This document shows positions 26,649 through 35,186 of a stretch of 64,000 nt of DNA, piece by piece. The stretch lies in assembly GCF_023707985.1 (NCBI RefSeq), contig NZ_BRCF01000003.1, positions 62,001-126,000 of the forward strand. Direction: 5' to 3'. The position numbers were made by a program, and so were the translations under genes. How positions within the stretch are numbered: the first letter of the stretch is position 1; each line of letters starts with the position of its first letter. The notes beneath the pieces are model-generated. The model was not told where the DNA came from. It did no database searches and was given only the letters and a program-made list of their open reading frames with translations. Source of the DNA: Sporosarcina sp. NCCP-2716. Lineage in GTDB: Bacteria; Bacillota; Bacilli; Bacillales_A; Planococcaceae.

Positions 26649-28538
26649 TCAGTTCTTCATCAGTTCTTCCAGTTCACTCCAGCGTTCGATCAGCTGTTCG
26701 TAGGTCCCGTTCAATTCGGCAAGCGTTTCGGTCAGTGCAGCGAGCCGTTCGTAATCCGCTCCGCAGGCTGCCATCTCCTGTTCCGTATCCGTGATCGCCT
26801 GTTCGGTGCGTTCAATGTCTTGCTCGATCGTTTCCCAGTCACGCTTATCCTTGTACGTCACTTTCTTCTTTGCGGAAGCTGCCGGCTCCGGCTGGACTGC
26901 TTCAGCAGCCGGGCGGGCGGCCGGTTTAGACGGCTCTTTCGCAGGACGGGAAGCGAGATAGTCGGTATAAGGCATGATCAGGGTCTCGATAGCGCCTTCG
27001 CCGTCCAGCACCCATAACTTCACCGCAGTCCGGTCCAGGAAGAACCGGTCGTGGGAGATGGTGAGGACGACTCCCGGGAACATATCGATGAATGACTCGA
27101 GGACAGACAGCGTTTCCAGGTCCAGATCATTGGTCGGTTCGTCCAGCAGCAGGACATTCGGCTGTTCCATCAGCAGTTTGAGAAGATAAAGACGCTTCCT
27201 CTCGCCTCCCGATAATTTGCCGACCGGCGTGCCGTGAACGGACGCCGGAAAAAGGAAACGTTCGAGCATCTGGGACGCCGAAATCCGGTTCCCTTCCCCG
27301 TCTTCGATGTCATTCGACGTCTCGCGGATGTACTCGATGATGCGCTGATTTGCCTGCATTTCGGGCAAGTGCTGCTGAAAATAGGCGATCCTGACAGTCG
27401 TTCCGCGGTCGATCTCGCCTGAATCAGGTTCCAGGACACCGGCGAACAGGTTGAGCAGCGTCGTCTTGCCAGCGCCATTCGGACCGACGATTGCAATGCG
27501 GTCACCTGATTGCAGCAATGCCGAAAATCCGTCGATGATCTGTCGGCCGCCGAATGATTTCGATACGGACTTCGCTTCGAGTACTTTCTTTCCGAGACGC
27601 GTCGTCTTGAGTGCGACTTCCAGTTCCTCTTTCGACGTACCGCTTTTCACTTGTTGTTCCAGTTCCCCAAAGCGGCCGATCCGCGCTTTCTGTTTCGTGG
27701 AACGCGCCTTCGCTCCCCGCCGGATCCACTTGAGTTCCGTGCGGTAGCGGTTTTTCAGTTTATCCGCCGTCGCTTCATCCATCTCTTCCCGCAGCGCCTT
27801 CGCTTCCAGGAAGTCGCCGTAGTTCCCGTTGTGGGCGTAGAGCCGCTTATCCGCCAGTTCGAAGATCGAGCTTGCGACGGCGTCCAGGAAATACCGGTCG
27901 TGCGTCACGAACAGCACAGCGCCGGGTGCGGTCCGCAGGAAATCCTGCAGCCAGGTGATCGATGCCACGTCGAGATGGTTCGTCGGCTCATCCAGCAGCA
28001 GCAGATCCGCCGGTTCGATCAGCGTTTTCGCGAGCATGACGCGCTTCTGCTGCCCCCCGGACAACTCGCCCATCCGTTTGTCGTATGTCTGGATGCCAAG
28101 TTTCGAGAGGATCGTACGTGCTTGCGCATTCAGGTCCCACGCATTCTGCCGGTCCATCTCCAGCTGCAGTGCTGCGAACCGGTTTTGCAGATCTTCCGAG
28201 TCCGGATGTGCTGTCAGCGCCTGCAGGGCGTGCTCGTAATTCAGATTGAGCTGGATGATCGGTGCATCGCTTTGGAAGACGGCTTCCATGACGGTCAGGC
28301 CGGGATCCGATTCAGGGGACTGCGGCAAATAAGCGATCCGGTATTGGTTCGGGTGATCGAAAGAAAAGGTATCCGCGTCCTCCTGACCTGCGATGATGGA
28401 CAGCAGTGTCGATTTCCCTGTACCATTGATACCGACCAGACCTGCCTTCTCTCCAGTTCCTATTGTCATGTTCACTGAACGGAAGAGCGTTTTATCGCCC
28501 ACCGTTTTGGTGAGGTTCTCTATGATCATCTGACTCAT
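26649..28538 (-). CDS. ABC-F ATPase, Uup/YfmR-like translation factor
   Basis: A 629-residue soluble protein with two ABC ATPase domains and no membrane segments. Domain 1 has Walker A GINGTGKST and signature LSGGQQKR; domain 2 has GPNGAGKTT and LSGGERKR; both have LLDEPTN Walker B motifs. A charged linker with KWIRRGAKARSTKQKARI sits between them, and a Pro/Ala linker leads to a C-terminal coiled coil (about 560-629). This layout fits the Uup/YfmR group, which acts at the ribosomal E site to relieve stalling, rather than antibiotic-resistance ABC-Fs, though sequence alone cannot exclude resistance. Confidence 0.88.
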   Translation of the reverse strand: MSQMIIENLTKTVGDKTLFRSVNMTIGTGEKAGLVGINGTGKSTLLSIIAGQEDADTFSFDHPNQYRIAYLPQSPESDPGLTVMEAVFQSDAPIIQLNLNYEHALQALTAHPDSEDLQNRFAALQLEMDRQNAWDLNAQARTILSKLGIQTYDKRMGELSGGQQKRVMLAKTLIEPADLLLLDEPTNHLDVASITWLQDFLRTAPGAVLFVTHDRYFLDAVASSIFELADKRLYAHNGNYGDFLEAKALREEMDEATADKLKNRYRTELKWIRRGAKARSTKQKARIGRFGELEQQVKSGTSKEELEVALKTTRLGKKVLEAKSVSKSFGGRQIIDGFSALLQSGDRIAIVGPNGAGKTTLLNLFAGVLEPDSGEIDRGTTVRIAYFQQHLPEMQANQRIIEYIRETSNDIEDGEGNRISASQMLERFLFPASVHGTPVGKLSGGERKRLYLLKLLMEQPNVLLLDEPTNDLDLETLSVLESFIDMFPGVVLTISHDRFFLDRTAVKLWVLDGEGAIETLIMPYTDYLASRPAKEPSKPAARPAAEAVQPEPAASAKKKVTYKDKRDWETIEQDIERTEQAITDTEQEMAACGADYERLAALTETLAELNGTYEQLIERWSELEELMKN

Positions 28539-28714
28539 GCAAACACTTCCATTCTATAACCTGCTCCCTTTATGATAACTCATTTGAAAGCACTTTTACA
28601 GAAATAGAACGGTTTTGACAGGTCTAACACTTTTACTATTCAAGGATAACTAAATCCGCCAATTCTATCTATTCAAATTACCGTAAAACTCTACCAAGTC
28701 AGCAAAGTAAGACT

Positions 28715-28766
28715 TAATTTATTTTCGAATAAATTATTTTCAGACTAGCTCTAGAAGTGGTACTAT
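28715..28766 (+). promoter_or_regulatory. Promoter and operator-like region of the POT transporter
   Basis: TGGTACTAT (28758-28766) is an extended -10. Upstream lies TAATTTATT-TTCG-AATAAATTA (28715-28736), a perfect 9-bp inverted repeat. Two adjacent stretches, 28721-28735 and 28735-28749, each match 10 of 15 positions of the CodY box AATTTTCWGAAAATT and the second overlaps the -35 position. The rest of the 28539-28795 gap is AT-rich and holds a TTGACA at 28615 without a clear -10. Confidence 0.45.
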
Positions 28767-28795
28767 ATTCTTCATACGTAAAAGGAGGATTTAGA

Positions 28796-30289
28796 ATGTC
28801 ACAGCTGTCAAAAAAGGAGATCGTGGAAAGCGTTCCGCAAAAAGGCTTCTTCGGTCATCCTAAAGGATTGTTTTCGTTGTTCTTCACTGAATTCTGGGAG
28901 CGCTTTTCTTACTACGGAATGCGGGCTATCCTTGTATTCTATATGTACTATGAAGTTTCTAAAGGCGGCCTCGGCATCGACAAAGGCACAGCACTTGCCG
29001 TCGTCTCGCTGTATGGATCACTCGTCTACATGTCGGGGATCATCGGCGGCTGGCTGGCGGACCGTGTACTCGGCACGTCACGTTCTGTCTTCATAGGCGG
29101 AATTTTCATAATGCTCGGCCACATTGTCCTGTCACTGCCGGGCAACCTCGGGATGCTGTTCATCTCCATGGCGCTCATCGTCATCGGTACCGGACTTCTG
29201 AAACCGAACGTTTCAAGTATGGTCGGCGATATCTACCCGGAAGGCGACAACCGCCAGGATGCCGGATTCAGCATCTTCTATATGGGTATCAACCTCGGTA
29301 GTTTCATCGCCCCGCTCACTGCAGGGACGATTGGTACGGAGTATAACTTCCACTTAGGGTTCGCACTTGCGGCTGTCGGGATGTTCTTCGGTCTTGTCAT
29401 GTTTGTCCTGACAAAGAAAAAGAACCTCGGACTTGCCGGAACGTATGTCGCCAACCCGCTGTCACCGCAAGAGAAAAAGACTACGATCAAAATTGTCGGA
29501 ATTGCTGTGATTGTATTGGCAATACTTGTTGCCATTGCCATTCCTACCGGCTACTTGACGCTGAATTCGTTCACAGCACTTGTCGGGATTCTCGGCTTCG
29601 CCATCCCGGCGGCGTACTTCATCATCATGTACCGCAGCCCGAAAACGAATGCGGATGAAAAATCACGCGTACTTGCGTACATCCCGCTGTTCCTGACAGC
29701 GGTCATGTTCTGGTCGATCGCTGAGCAGGGCTCGACGATCCTGGCACTGTACGCGGATACACGGACAAACCTGGACTTCCTCGGAATCCACTTGTCCCCG
29801 GCATGGTTCCAGTCACTGAACCCGCTGTTCATCATCATCTTTGCGCCAGTCTTTGCGTGGCTGTGGGTGAAGCTCGGCGACCGCCAGCCGTCCATCCCGC
29901 ATAAGTTCTCGCTCGGCCTGCTGTTCGCGGGGATTTCGTTTATCGTCATTCTGCTGCCGGGCGTAATGAGCGGTACGGATTCGCTGGTCAGCCCGATCTG
30001 GCTCGCACTCAGTATCTTCACGCTTGTTCTCGGGGAGCTGTGTATTTCACCGGTCGGCCTGTCGGCTACGACGAAACTTGCGCCATCCGCTTTCACTGCA
30101 CAGACGATGAGCCTCTGGTTCCTGTCGAACGCTGCGGCGCAGGCGTTGAACGCACAGCTCGTCAAGCTCTATTCGCCTGATACCGAAATGCTGTACTTCG
30201 GTATCATCGGAGGCGTTGCGATTGTCCTGTCGATCATCGTCTTCTTCGTCTCCCCGATCATTTCGCGTTACATGAAAGGCGTTCACTGA
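28796..30289 (+). CDS. Proton-dependent di-/tripeptide transporter, POT/PTR2 family
   Basis: A 497-residue major-facilitator protein with about 14 membrane segments. The POT signature ExxERFxYY is complete at residues 32-40 (EFWERFSYY), followed by GGWLADRVLG in the first cytoplasmic loop; these residues couple proton and peptide movement. AAAGGAGG sets the start at 28796. Similar to DtpT of Lactococcus and YclF of B. subtilis. The upstream region carries a palindrome and CodY-like boxes, which would fit control by amino-acid supply. A terminator follows. Confidence 0.93.
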   Translation: MSQLSKKEIVESVPQKGFFGHPKGLFSLFFTEFWERFSYYGMRAILVFYMYYEVSKGGLGIDKGTALAVVSLYGSLVYMSGIIGGWLADRVLGTSRSVFIGGIFIMLGHIVLSLPGNLGMLFISMALIVIGTGLLKPNVSSMVGDIYPEGDNRQDAGFSIFYMGINLGSFIAPLTAGTIGTEYNFHLGFALAAVGMFFGLVMFVLTKKKNLGLAGTYVANPLSPQEKKTTIKIVGIAVIVLAILVAIAIPTGYLTLNSFTALVGILGFAIPAAYFIIMYRSPKTNADEKSRVLAYIPLFLTAVMFWSIAEQGSTILALYADTRTNLDFLGIHLSPAWFQSLNPLFIIIFAPVFAWLWVKLGDRQPSIPHKFSLGLLFAGISFIVILLPGVMSGTDSLVSPIWLALSIFTLVLGELCISPVGLSATTKLAPSAFTAQTMSLWFLSNAAAQALNAQLVKLYSPDTEMLYFGIIGGVAIVLSIIVFFVSPIISRYMKGVH

Positions 30290-30302
30290 TCCATTTCACT
30301 GC

Positions 30303-30336
30303 AAACGGTCTCCCGATATGGGGGGCCGTTTTCTTT
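30303..30336 (+). terminator. Terminator after the POT gene
   Basis: AAACGG-TCCC pairs with GGGG-CCGTTTT with a small internal mismatch, followed by TCTTTT. Confidence 0.6.
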
Positions 30337-30405
30337 TGGTGATGAATCCCGCAGTGCCGGCATAAGCTGAATGACAATCTATCGGCGGAACGAGGGGGTG
30401 TGCGG

Positions 30406-31410
30406 ATGACTATGGTGCTCGTCGTGTTACTGGCTGCGGTGCTTGCGGGACCGTTCCTGTCCAAATTCGCGGAACGGTATTTGGAGTTCTATCTGTTCTG
30501 GCTCGGACTGGCCGCTGTCCTCGTCTCGGGCTCGTGGAGTGCGGAATTGCTGGTTTCCTCAGCAAAGGAACCGGTCGCAATCACGGTTGCCGTCTTCGCA
30601 GCAGGCGTCCTGTTCCGGATTGGCCAGGCACCGTTCGGACGGGCGGTGCGTTTCACGGAACAGCACCTCCCTTCCCGTCTGTTCACCGCCCTTTTCGTGT
30701 TCAGCATCGGACTGGCTTCGAGCGTCATCACAGCGATCATCGCCGCTGTCCTGCTCGTATCGGTCGTCAGCCTGCTGGACTATGACCGGCGCTCCCAAAT
30801 ACGCCTGGTGATCCTTTCGTGCTATTCCATCGGACTCGGGGCAGTTCTGACTCCGCTCGGCGAACCGCTTTCGACAATAGCAACGAGCCGCCTCGGCGAA
30901 TCGTTCTTCTTCCTGTTCCGTCTCCTCGGGGAGGACGTCCTCCTGGCACTCGCCGTCATCGCCGCGGCGGCCGCCGTACTTGTACGACCGCCACGTCACA
31001 TTTCCCGGACGCTGCCGGTAAAAGAGACATGGCACGCCATCGCCGCGCGGAGCGGCCAAGTCTATGTGTTCGTCATGGCACTCGGCTTTTTAGGGGCAGG
31101 ATTCGCCCCTCTCCTCGGGCATCTGCTCGACGGAAGGAGCCCGGCATTCCTGTATTGGGCGAATATGATTTCAGCCGTTCTAGACAATGCCACATTGGCA
31201 TCGATCGAATTGAACCCGTCGATGGAGGCGGCAACAGTGCGCGCCATCCTCATGGGACTGATCATCAGCGGCGGCATGCTGATTCCGGGGAACATCCCGA
31301 ATATTATCGCGGCCGGCAAATTGTCCATCACGAGCAGGGAATGGGCGGTGTTCGGTGTTCCGGTAGGCCTGGCCGGTATGCTCCTCTACTTCCTTCTTTT
31401 TGTCCAGTGA
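30406..31410 (+). CDS. DUF1646 family putative cation transporter
   Basis: A 334-residue very hydrophobic protein with about ten membrane segments and few charged residues, of the DUF1646 family annotated as putative cation transporters. Conserved-looking stretches are TPLGEPLSTIA near residue 150 and SAVLDNATLASIELNPS and MLIPGNIPNIIAAG in the C-terminal half; these resemble the discontinuous-helix motifs of the ion transporter (IT) superfamily. GAGGGGG puts the start at the ATG at 30406, not the GTG at 30400. Substrate unknown. Confidence 0.85.
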   Translation: MTMVLVVLLAAVLAGPFLSKFAERYLEFYLFWLGLAAVLVSGSWSAELLVSSAKEPVAITVAVFAAGVLFRIGQAPFGRAVRFTEQHLPSRLFTALFVFSIGLASSVITAIIAAVLLVSVVSLLDYDRRSQIRLVILSCYSIGLGAVLTPLGEPLSTIATSRLGESFFFLFRLLGEDVLLALAVIAAAAAVLVRPPRHISRTLPVKETWHAIAARSGQVYVFVMALGFLGAGFAPLLGHLLDGRSPAFLYWANMISAVLDNATLASIELNPSMEAATVRAILMGLIISGGMLIPGNIPNIIAAGKLSITSREWAVFGVPVGLAGMLLYFLLFVQ

Positions 31411-31463
31411 AAAAAGCTGCATCCCTGTCAGTCCAGTAACCACTGACAGGGATGCAGCTTTTT
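31411..31463 (+). terminator. Long perfect bidirectional terminator
   Basis: AAAAAGCTGCATCCCTGTCA plus GT (31411-31432) pairs perfectly with 31442-31463 over 22 bp, with a 9-base loop. It ends both the DUF1646 gene and proline dehydrogenase. Confidence 0.9.
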
Positions 31464-31477
31464 GTATGCAGTTTAGA

Positions 31478-32449
31478 TCACTTGCCTTTTTTCGTCAGAC
31501 GGCCGAGTGCGAATGCACCTGCTGCCAGTCCGATCATCGTGTTCGTCTTCTTGTTGAACACTTGTTTGACGACGAGGTTCAAGTTTTGCGGGCGTTCCGC
31601 AAGGCGGCGCATGAAGTACCCGTACCAGTCCTGGCCGAACGGTACGTACGTCGTGAAGTTATAGCCTTCTTTCGCGAGTTCCAATTGAAGTTCGCGGCGG
31701 AAGCCGTACAGCATCTGGAATTCGAATTTGTCGAACGAGATGTCGTTGTCTTTGACGAACTGTTTGACGTGATTGATCACGTGGTGGTCGTGAGTTGCGA
31801 TCGATGTAAACTTCCCGTTCAGCAAGTGCCATTCGATCAGTTTGACGAAGTTTTCATCGATATCGGCCTTGTCCTGGTAGGCAACAGCCGGCGATTCCTT
31901 GTAGGCGCCTTTGACGATACGGAGACGGAAATCCTTGTGGGTTTTCATGTAGTCTTCCGCTTCGAAGAAATACGCCTGGATGACAGTGCCGACGTTTTTG
32001 TATTCTTTCGCCAGGTCATCCAGCAAGTCGAATGACGGCTTCAGGCGGGCATAGTCTTCCATATCGAAGTTGACGAAAATATCATATTCGTTCGCTTTTT
32101 TCACGATTTCCCGCAAATTCTCTTCGCAGAAGTCCTGGTCGATGTCGAGACCGAGCTGGGAAGGCTTCAGCGAGATGGTAGCGTCAACGCCGTTTTCGTG
32201 GATCGCTTCGATGACATCGAGGATCTGCTCTTTCGCAGCTGTCGCTTCTTCACGGCTGTAGACGAACTCGCCGAGATTATCGACGGTGCACGAAATCCCG
32301 TGAGCATTCAATTCGCGGATGCTTTCGATCGTTTCAGGAATATTGGTGCCTGCCACTACGTTTTGGGCACCCATTTTCAACCCGTACTTTTTTGCTGCGC
32401 TGTTCAGCATTTGGTTTTGAGAAAGGCCGATAAAAAAGTCTTTTAGCAT
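31478..32449 (-). CDS. Proline dehydrogenase
   Basis: A 323-residue monofunctional FAD-dependent proline dehydrogenase, which oxidises proline to pyrroline-5-carboxylate in proline catabolism. The TIM-barrel core shows GISCTVDNLGE, TISLKPSQLGL, FVNFDMEDY and the C-terminal substrate loop YFMRRLAERPQN, where the Arg pair binds the proline carboxylate. TGAGGAG precedes the ATG. The partner P5C dehydrogenase gene is not adjacent. Related to B. subtilis PutB/FadM. Confidence 0.94.
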   Translation of the reverse strand: MLKDFFIGLSQNQMLNSAAKKYGLKMGAQNVVAGTNIPETIESIRELNAHGISCTVDNLGEFVYSREEATAAKEQILDVIEAIHENGVDATISLKPSQLGLDIDQDFCEENLREIVKKANEYDIFVNFDMEDYARLKPSFDLLDDLAKEYKNVGTVIQAYFFEAEDYMKTHKDFRLRIVKGAYKESPAVAYQDKADIDENFVKLIEWHLLNGKFTSIATHDHHVINHVKQFVKDNDISFDKFEFQMLYGFRRELQLELAKEGYNFTTYVPFGQDWYGYFMRRLAERPQNLNLVVKQVFNKKTNTMIGLAAGAFALGRLTKKGK

Positions 32450-32487
32450 GTCGATAACTCCTCAGAACAAGAATTTTATACTGCTCT

Positions 32488-32496
32488 ATTATATCA
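32488..32496 (-). promoter_or_regulatory. Extended -10 promoter of proline dehydrogenase
   Basis: Minus strand TGATATAAT matches the full extended -10 (TGnTATAAT) about 40 bases upstream of the start. No good -35 is present, as is common for this class. Confidence 0.65.
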
Positions 32497-32544
32497 CATA
32501 TCACCTAATTCGGCTGTGTTCTGATTTTACAAAAAACCGATCCG

Positions 32545-32575
32545 GCAAAAAAAGCAGCCATCGACGGCTGCTTTC
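32545..32575 (-). terminator. Terminator of the chemoreceptor gene
   Basis: Minus strand AAAGCAGCC, a 6-base loop and GGCTGCTTTTTTT. The stem is nearly the same as that at 25467-25498. Confidence 0.85.
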
Positions 32576-32580
32576 CCGAT

Positions 32581-34311
32581 TCAGTCTTTTTCCGGTGCCT
32601 GTAAGTCCATCCGGAAGATACGGATGCTGGCGTCAAGTTCTTCGGCAAGCCGTTTCATTTCGTCGGACTGCTGTGCGACTTCTGAGATCGACGCGGACGT
32701 CTCTTCCCCGGATGCCGAAATGTTAGCGGCCATATCCTCGATGGCCCGGATGGCGTCGGCCAGCAGGCGGATATGCGCTTCGGCTTCCTCGGACAGCTTG
32801 GATTCCCGCATCAGGCTGCCGGAGATCGCAGCCACTTCGGCCACCGTGTCTTCGACCGCTGACGAAATACCGCCGAGCGTGTCCGCTGTCTGGCGGACGG
32901 TCGCGGATCCTGTTTCGATGAGGCCCCCGCTTTCCGTTGTGGAACGGACGACGTCTTCGATACTCGCTGAAATGTCCTTGATGAGCTGTCCGACTTGCTG
33001 GACGTCCTCGTTCGACTGCTCTGCGAGGCGTCTCACTTCGTCCGCTACGACAGCGAACCCTTTGCCGTGCTCACCTGCTCGCGCCGCTTCGATGGATGCG
33101 TTGAGCGCAAGCAGGTTCGTCTGCGCTGCGATATCGGAGATCGACTCGGTGATGAGCTGGATCTTCTTCGCCGAGCCGACGAGCCCTTCGATCGCTGTTT
33201 GGGTCGAGTGGGCGGACTGCTGGATCTTTTTCATGTCTTCGTCAAGCAGGACTGCGCGCTCCCTGCCTTCTTCTGAGAGGATCATCGTATTATTCGAGAT
33301 CTCCGTCGCTTTTTCCGCCCGTTGGTCAGCCACGCGGAGATCGGCCGCCAGGTTCTGGATCAGTTTCGCCACTTGCTCTGCGCTTTCCGTCCCGTCCGCT
33401 ACTGAACTGGCCGTTTCGTTGATGTTTTCGGACACCATGTGGGCGGCACCCTGCATCTCGTTCAGTGAATCGGACGTCTGTGCGGTGCTGAGCGACAGTT
33501 TCGAGGAGGTCGATTTGACCGTGCCGATCACTTTGCGTAAGTTACCGGCAAGTGTGTTCAGTGTCAGGCCGAGATCCCCGACTTCGTCACGGCTCGTGAC
33601 CTGTACGTCAGGAATCGCCAAGTTCCCGGACGCAAGCTGTTTCGAATGCTCGATCAGAGAAGAGATCGGTTTCGTTTTCTTCCGTACAAGGAACAGTGTT
33701 AGCAGCGCGGCGATCAGCAGCGGAATGATGCTGACGAGGATGCCGTTCCTGACGACATCCCACGTCCGGCCTGAAACGATGGAGGCATCGAAGTCGATGA
33801 CGCTGACGGCGATGACTTCCTTGTTCGGATCCTGATCCTTGAAGATCGGTGCGTAGCCCGACAGCCGTTTCATGCCAGCGAATGTGTACGCTTTCGAATA
33901 CGTCGGGTGCTTCATCTCCTGAAGCATGGCGATCGCTTCTTTGTCGATATGGAACTCGTCTCCAGGTTTGAATCCTCTCGCTTTCAAGTTGTCATCGAGC
34001 GCAGCAATCGTGCCGTCGAGCTTGACGATGTACTGAGTCTCAAAGATTTTCTTATGTTCTGTCGTCCAGTTGAGCTGCTTTCCGACTTTCTCTTGTGCGT
34101 CCGCATCATCCGCGAGGACTTTGTCCATATCTTCCGGCAGGATGAGCCCCGTCGTGATATTGGCACAGCCATATGCTTCGATGCCTGCTGCGTCGAACAG
34201 TTTGTCATAGGCTGTTTTGTACGTTGCGACTGACGTGATCGCAAGCATGACGACCAGAATGCCGATGATCAGACTGCCGAGCTGGAATGTTAGTGACCGT
34301 GTCATTTTCAT
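32581..34311 (-). CDS. Methyl-accepting chemotaxis protein
   Basis: A chemoreceptor of about 576 residues. It has membrane helix 1 (about 6-28), an extracellular sensor domain of about 160 residues, membrane helix 2 (about 188-208), a HAMP linker (about 210-265) and a long cytoplasmic signalling coiled coil. The receptor tip that contacts CheA/CheW is intact ([20 protein letters not shown], then [16 protein letters not shown]). I choose the ATG at 34311 with AGAGG upstream over a TTG at 34332. The ligand is unknown. No other chemotaxis genes are nearby, and no sigma-D site was recognised upstream. Confidence 0.93.
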   Translation of the reverse strand: MKMTRSLTFQLGSLIIGILVVMLAITSVATYKTAYDKLFDAAGIEAYGCANITTGLILPEDMDKVLADDADAQEKVGKQLNWTTEHKKIFETQYIVKLDGTIAALDDNLKARGFKPGDEFHIDKEAIAMLQEMKHPTYSKAYTFAGMKRLSGYAPIFKDQDPNKEVIAVSVIDFDASIVSGRTWDVVRNGILVSIIPLLIAALLTLFLVRKKTKPISSLIEHSKQLASGNLAIPDVQVTSRDEVGDLGLTLNTLAGNLRKVIGTVKSTSSKLSLSTAQTSDSLNEMQGAAHMVSENINETASSVADGTESAEQVAKLIQNLAADLRVADQRAEKATEISNNTMILSEEGRERAVLLDEDMKKIQQSAHSTQTAIEGLVGSAKKIQLITESISDIAAQTNLLALNASIEAARAGEHGKGFAVVADEVRRLAEQSNEDVQQVGQLIKDISASIEDVVRSTTESGGLIETGSATVRQTADTLGGISSAVEDTVAEVAAISGSLMRESKLSEEAEAHIRLLADAIRAIEDMAANISASGEETSASISEVAQQSDEMKRLAEELDASIRIFRMDLQAPEKD

Positions 34312-34499
34312 GATCCATAATACCTCTTTCAATGAAACCTATAATGTGACTTTCCTACTTGTTACTGTACTACACTTAGTGGGTGAATACTATATCCCTA
34401 TATAGATGTCACACAACCTTCAAGATTGCCCCCTTTTGTATCGGCAGACGCGACGACTTTCGAAGAGTCCGCATGTTATTTCTGTAAATGGATGAAATA

Positions 34500-34535
34500 T
34501 GGTACACTGGTCATCTAAATTAGTTTTAAGATTTA
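34500..34535 (+). promoter_or_regulatory. Promoter and candidate operator of the MarR gene
   Basis: TGGTACACT (34500-34508) is an extended -10. Directly downstream is AT-rich sequence with imperfect dyad symmetry including ATCTAAATTA (34513-34522) and TTAAGATTTAAAT. The ATCTAAATTA decamer recurs upstream of ilvA. Confidence 0.45.
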
Positions 34536-34573
34536 AATAGTGTATGTTCATCGTAAAAACTGGAGGTTTCCTT

Positions 34574-35008
34574 ATGAATGAAAAGAACATATTCGAGTTA
34601 CTGCACACAATCGAGAAAGTATCCTATCAATTGGTGGTGCGATGGCAGCAGCGATCAGATAACGACTTAGGCATTTCCCATATCCTCGTCCTGCAGGAAT
34701 TGATCAACGAAGGAGAAAGCCGGCCTTCCGATATTGCAAAAAAGTTGAACTATACGCCTGCTTCGCTGACACACCTGTCGACCAAACTGACGAAACAGCA
34801 GCTCATCGAACGCCGACAAGCAGAAAACGACAAACGGACGAAATATCTGTCCATCACCGACAAAGGACGGTCTGTCGTCGGCAAAGCGTATAACGACGGA
34901 ATCGAAGTCCGCCGTGAAGTGTTTTCACACATTTCGGCTGATGAACAGGAGGCATTGCTCCGGATTTACAAGAAGCTGGATGCGGCATTGTCAAATCAGG
35001 ATGACTGA
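34574..35008 (+). CDS. MarR family transcriptional regulator
   Basis: A 144-residue winged-helix repressor of the MarR family. The recognition region is RPSDIAKKLNYTPASLTHLS (about 51-70) and the wing follows with ERRQAENDKRTKYLSITDKG, which carries the family's DxR-type loop. TGGAGG fixes the ATG at 34574, ten codons inside the longer frame. The regulated gene is unknown; candidates are itself, the divergent chemoreceptor gene, or ilvA, which has a matching decamer upstream. A terminator separates it from ilvA. Confidence 0.92.
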   Translation: MNEKNIFELLHTIEKVSYQLVVRWQQRSDNDLGISHILVLQELINEGESRPSDIAKKLNYTPASLTHLSTKLTKQQLIERRQAENDKRTKYLSITDKGRSVVGKAYNDGIEVRREVFSHISADEQEALLRIYKKLDAALSNQDD

Positions 35009-35011
35009 ACC

Positions 35012-35048
35012 GGAAAGCGGCACCCTTCTACAGGTGGCCGCTTTTTCC
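35012..35048 (+). terminator. Terminator of the MarR gene
   Basis: AAAGCGGC-ACC pairs with GGT-GGCCGCTTT with a bulge, followed by TTCC. Confidence 0.65.
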
Positions 35049-35106
35049 GTCCGTCGGTTTTCATTAAGAAAACGCTTACATATTCGTCCCCGTTTAAATG
35101 TTCTAA

Positions 35107-35152
35107 TAATTTAGATTTAACGGTTGTTTCCCGGCTATTGACGTGGTACCAT
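35107..35152 (+). promoter_or_regulatory. Promoter of ilvA with upstream shared motif
   Basis: TTGTTT (35124-35129), a 17-base spacer and an extended -10 TGGTACCAT (35144-35152). TAATTTAGAT at 35107-35116 is the reverse complement of the decamer next to the MarR promoter. Confidence 0.45.
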
Positions 35153-35186
35153 TTAAAAATGCCAGTAGCCGAGGAGGACGAACAGC

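Noticed and set aside
31411-31463. Terminal inverted repeat of a mobile element
   Set aside because: The 22-bp perfect hairpin has flanking A and T runs and lies between two convergent genes, as expected for a bidirectional terminator; there is no transposase.
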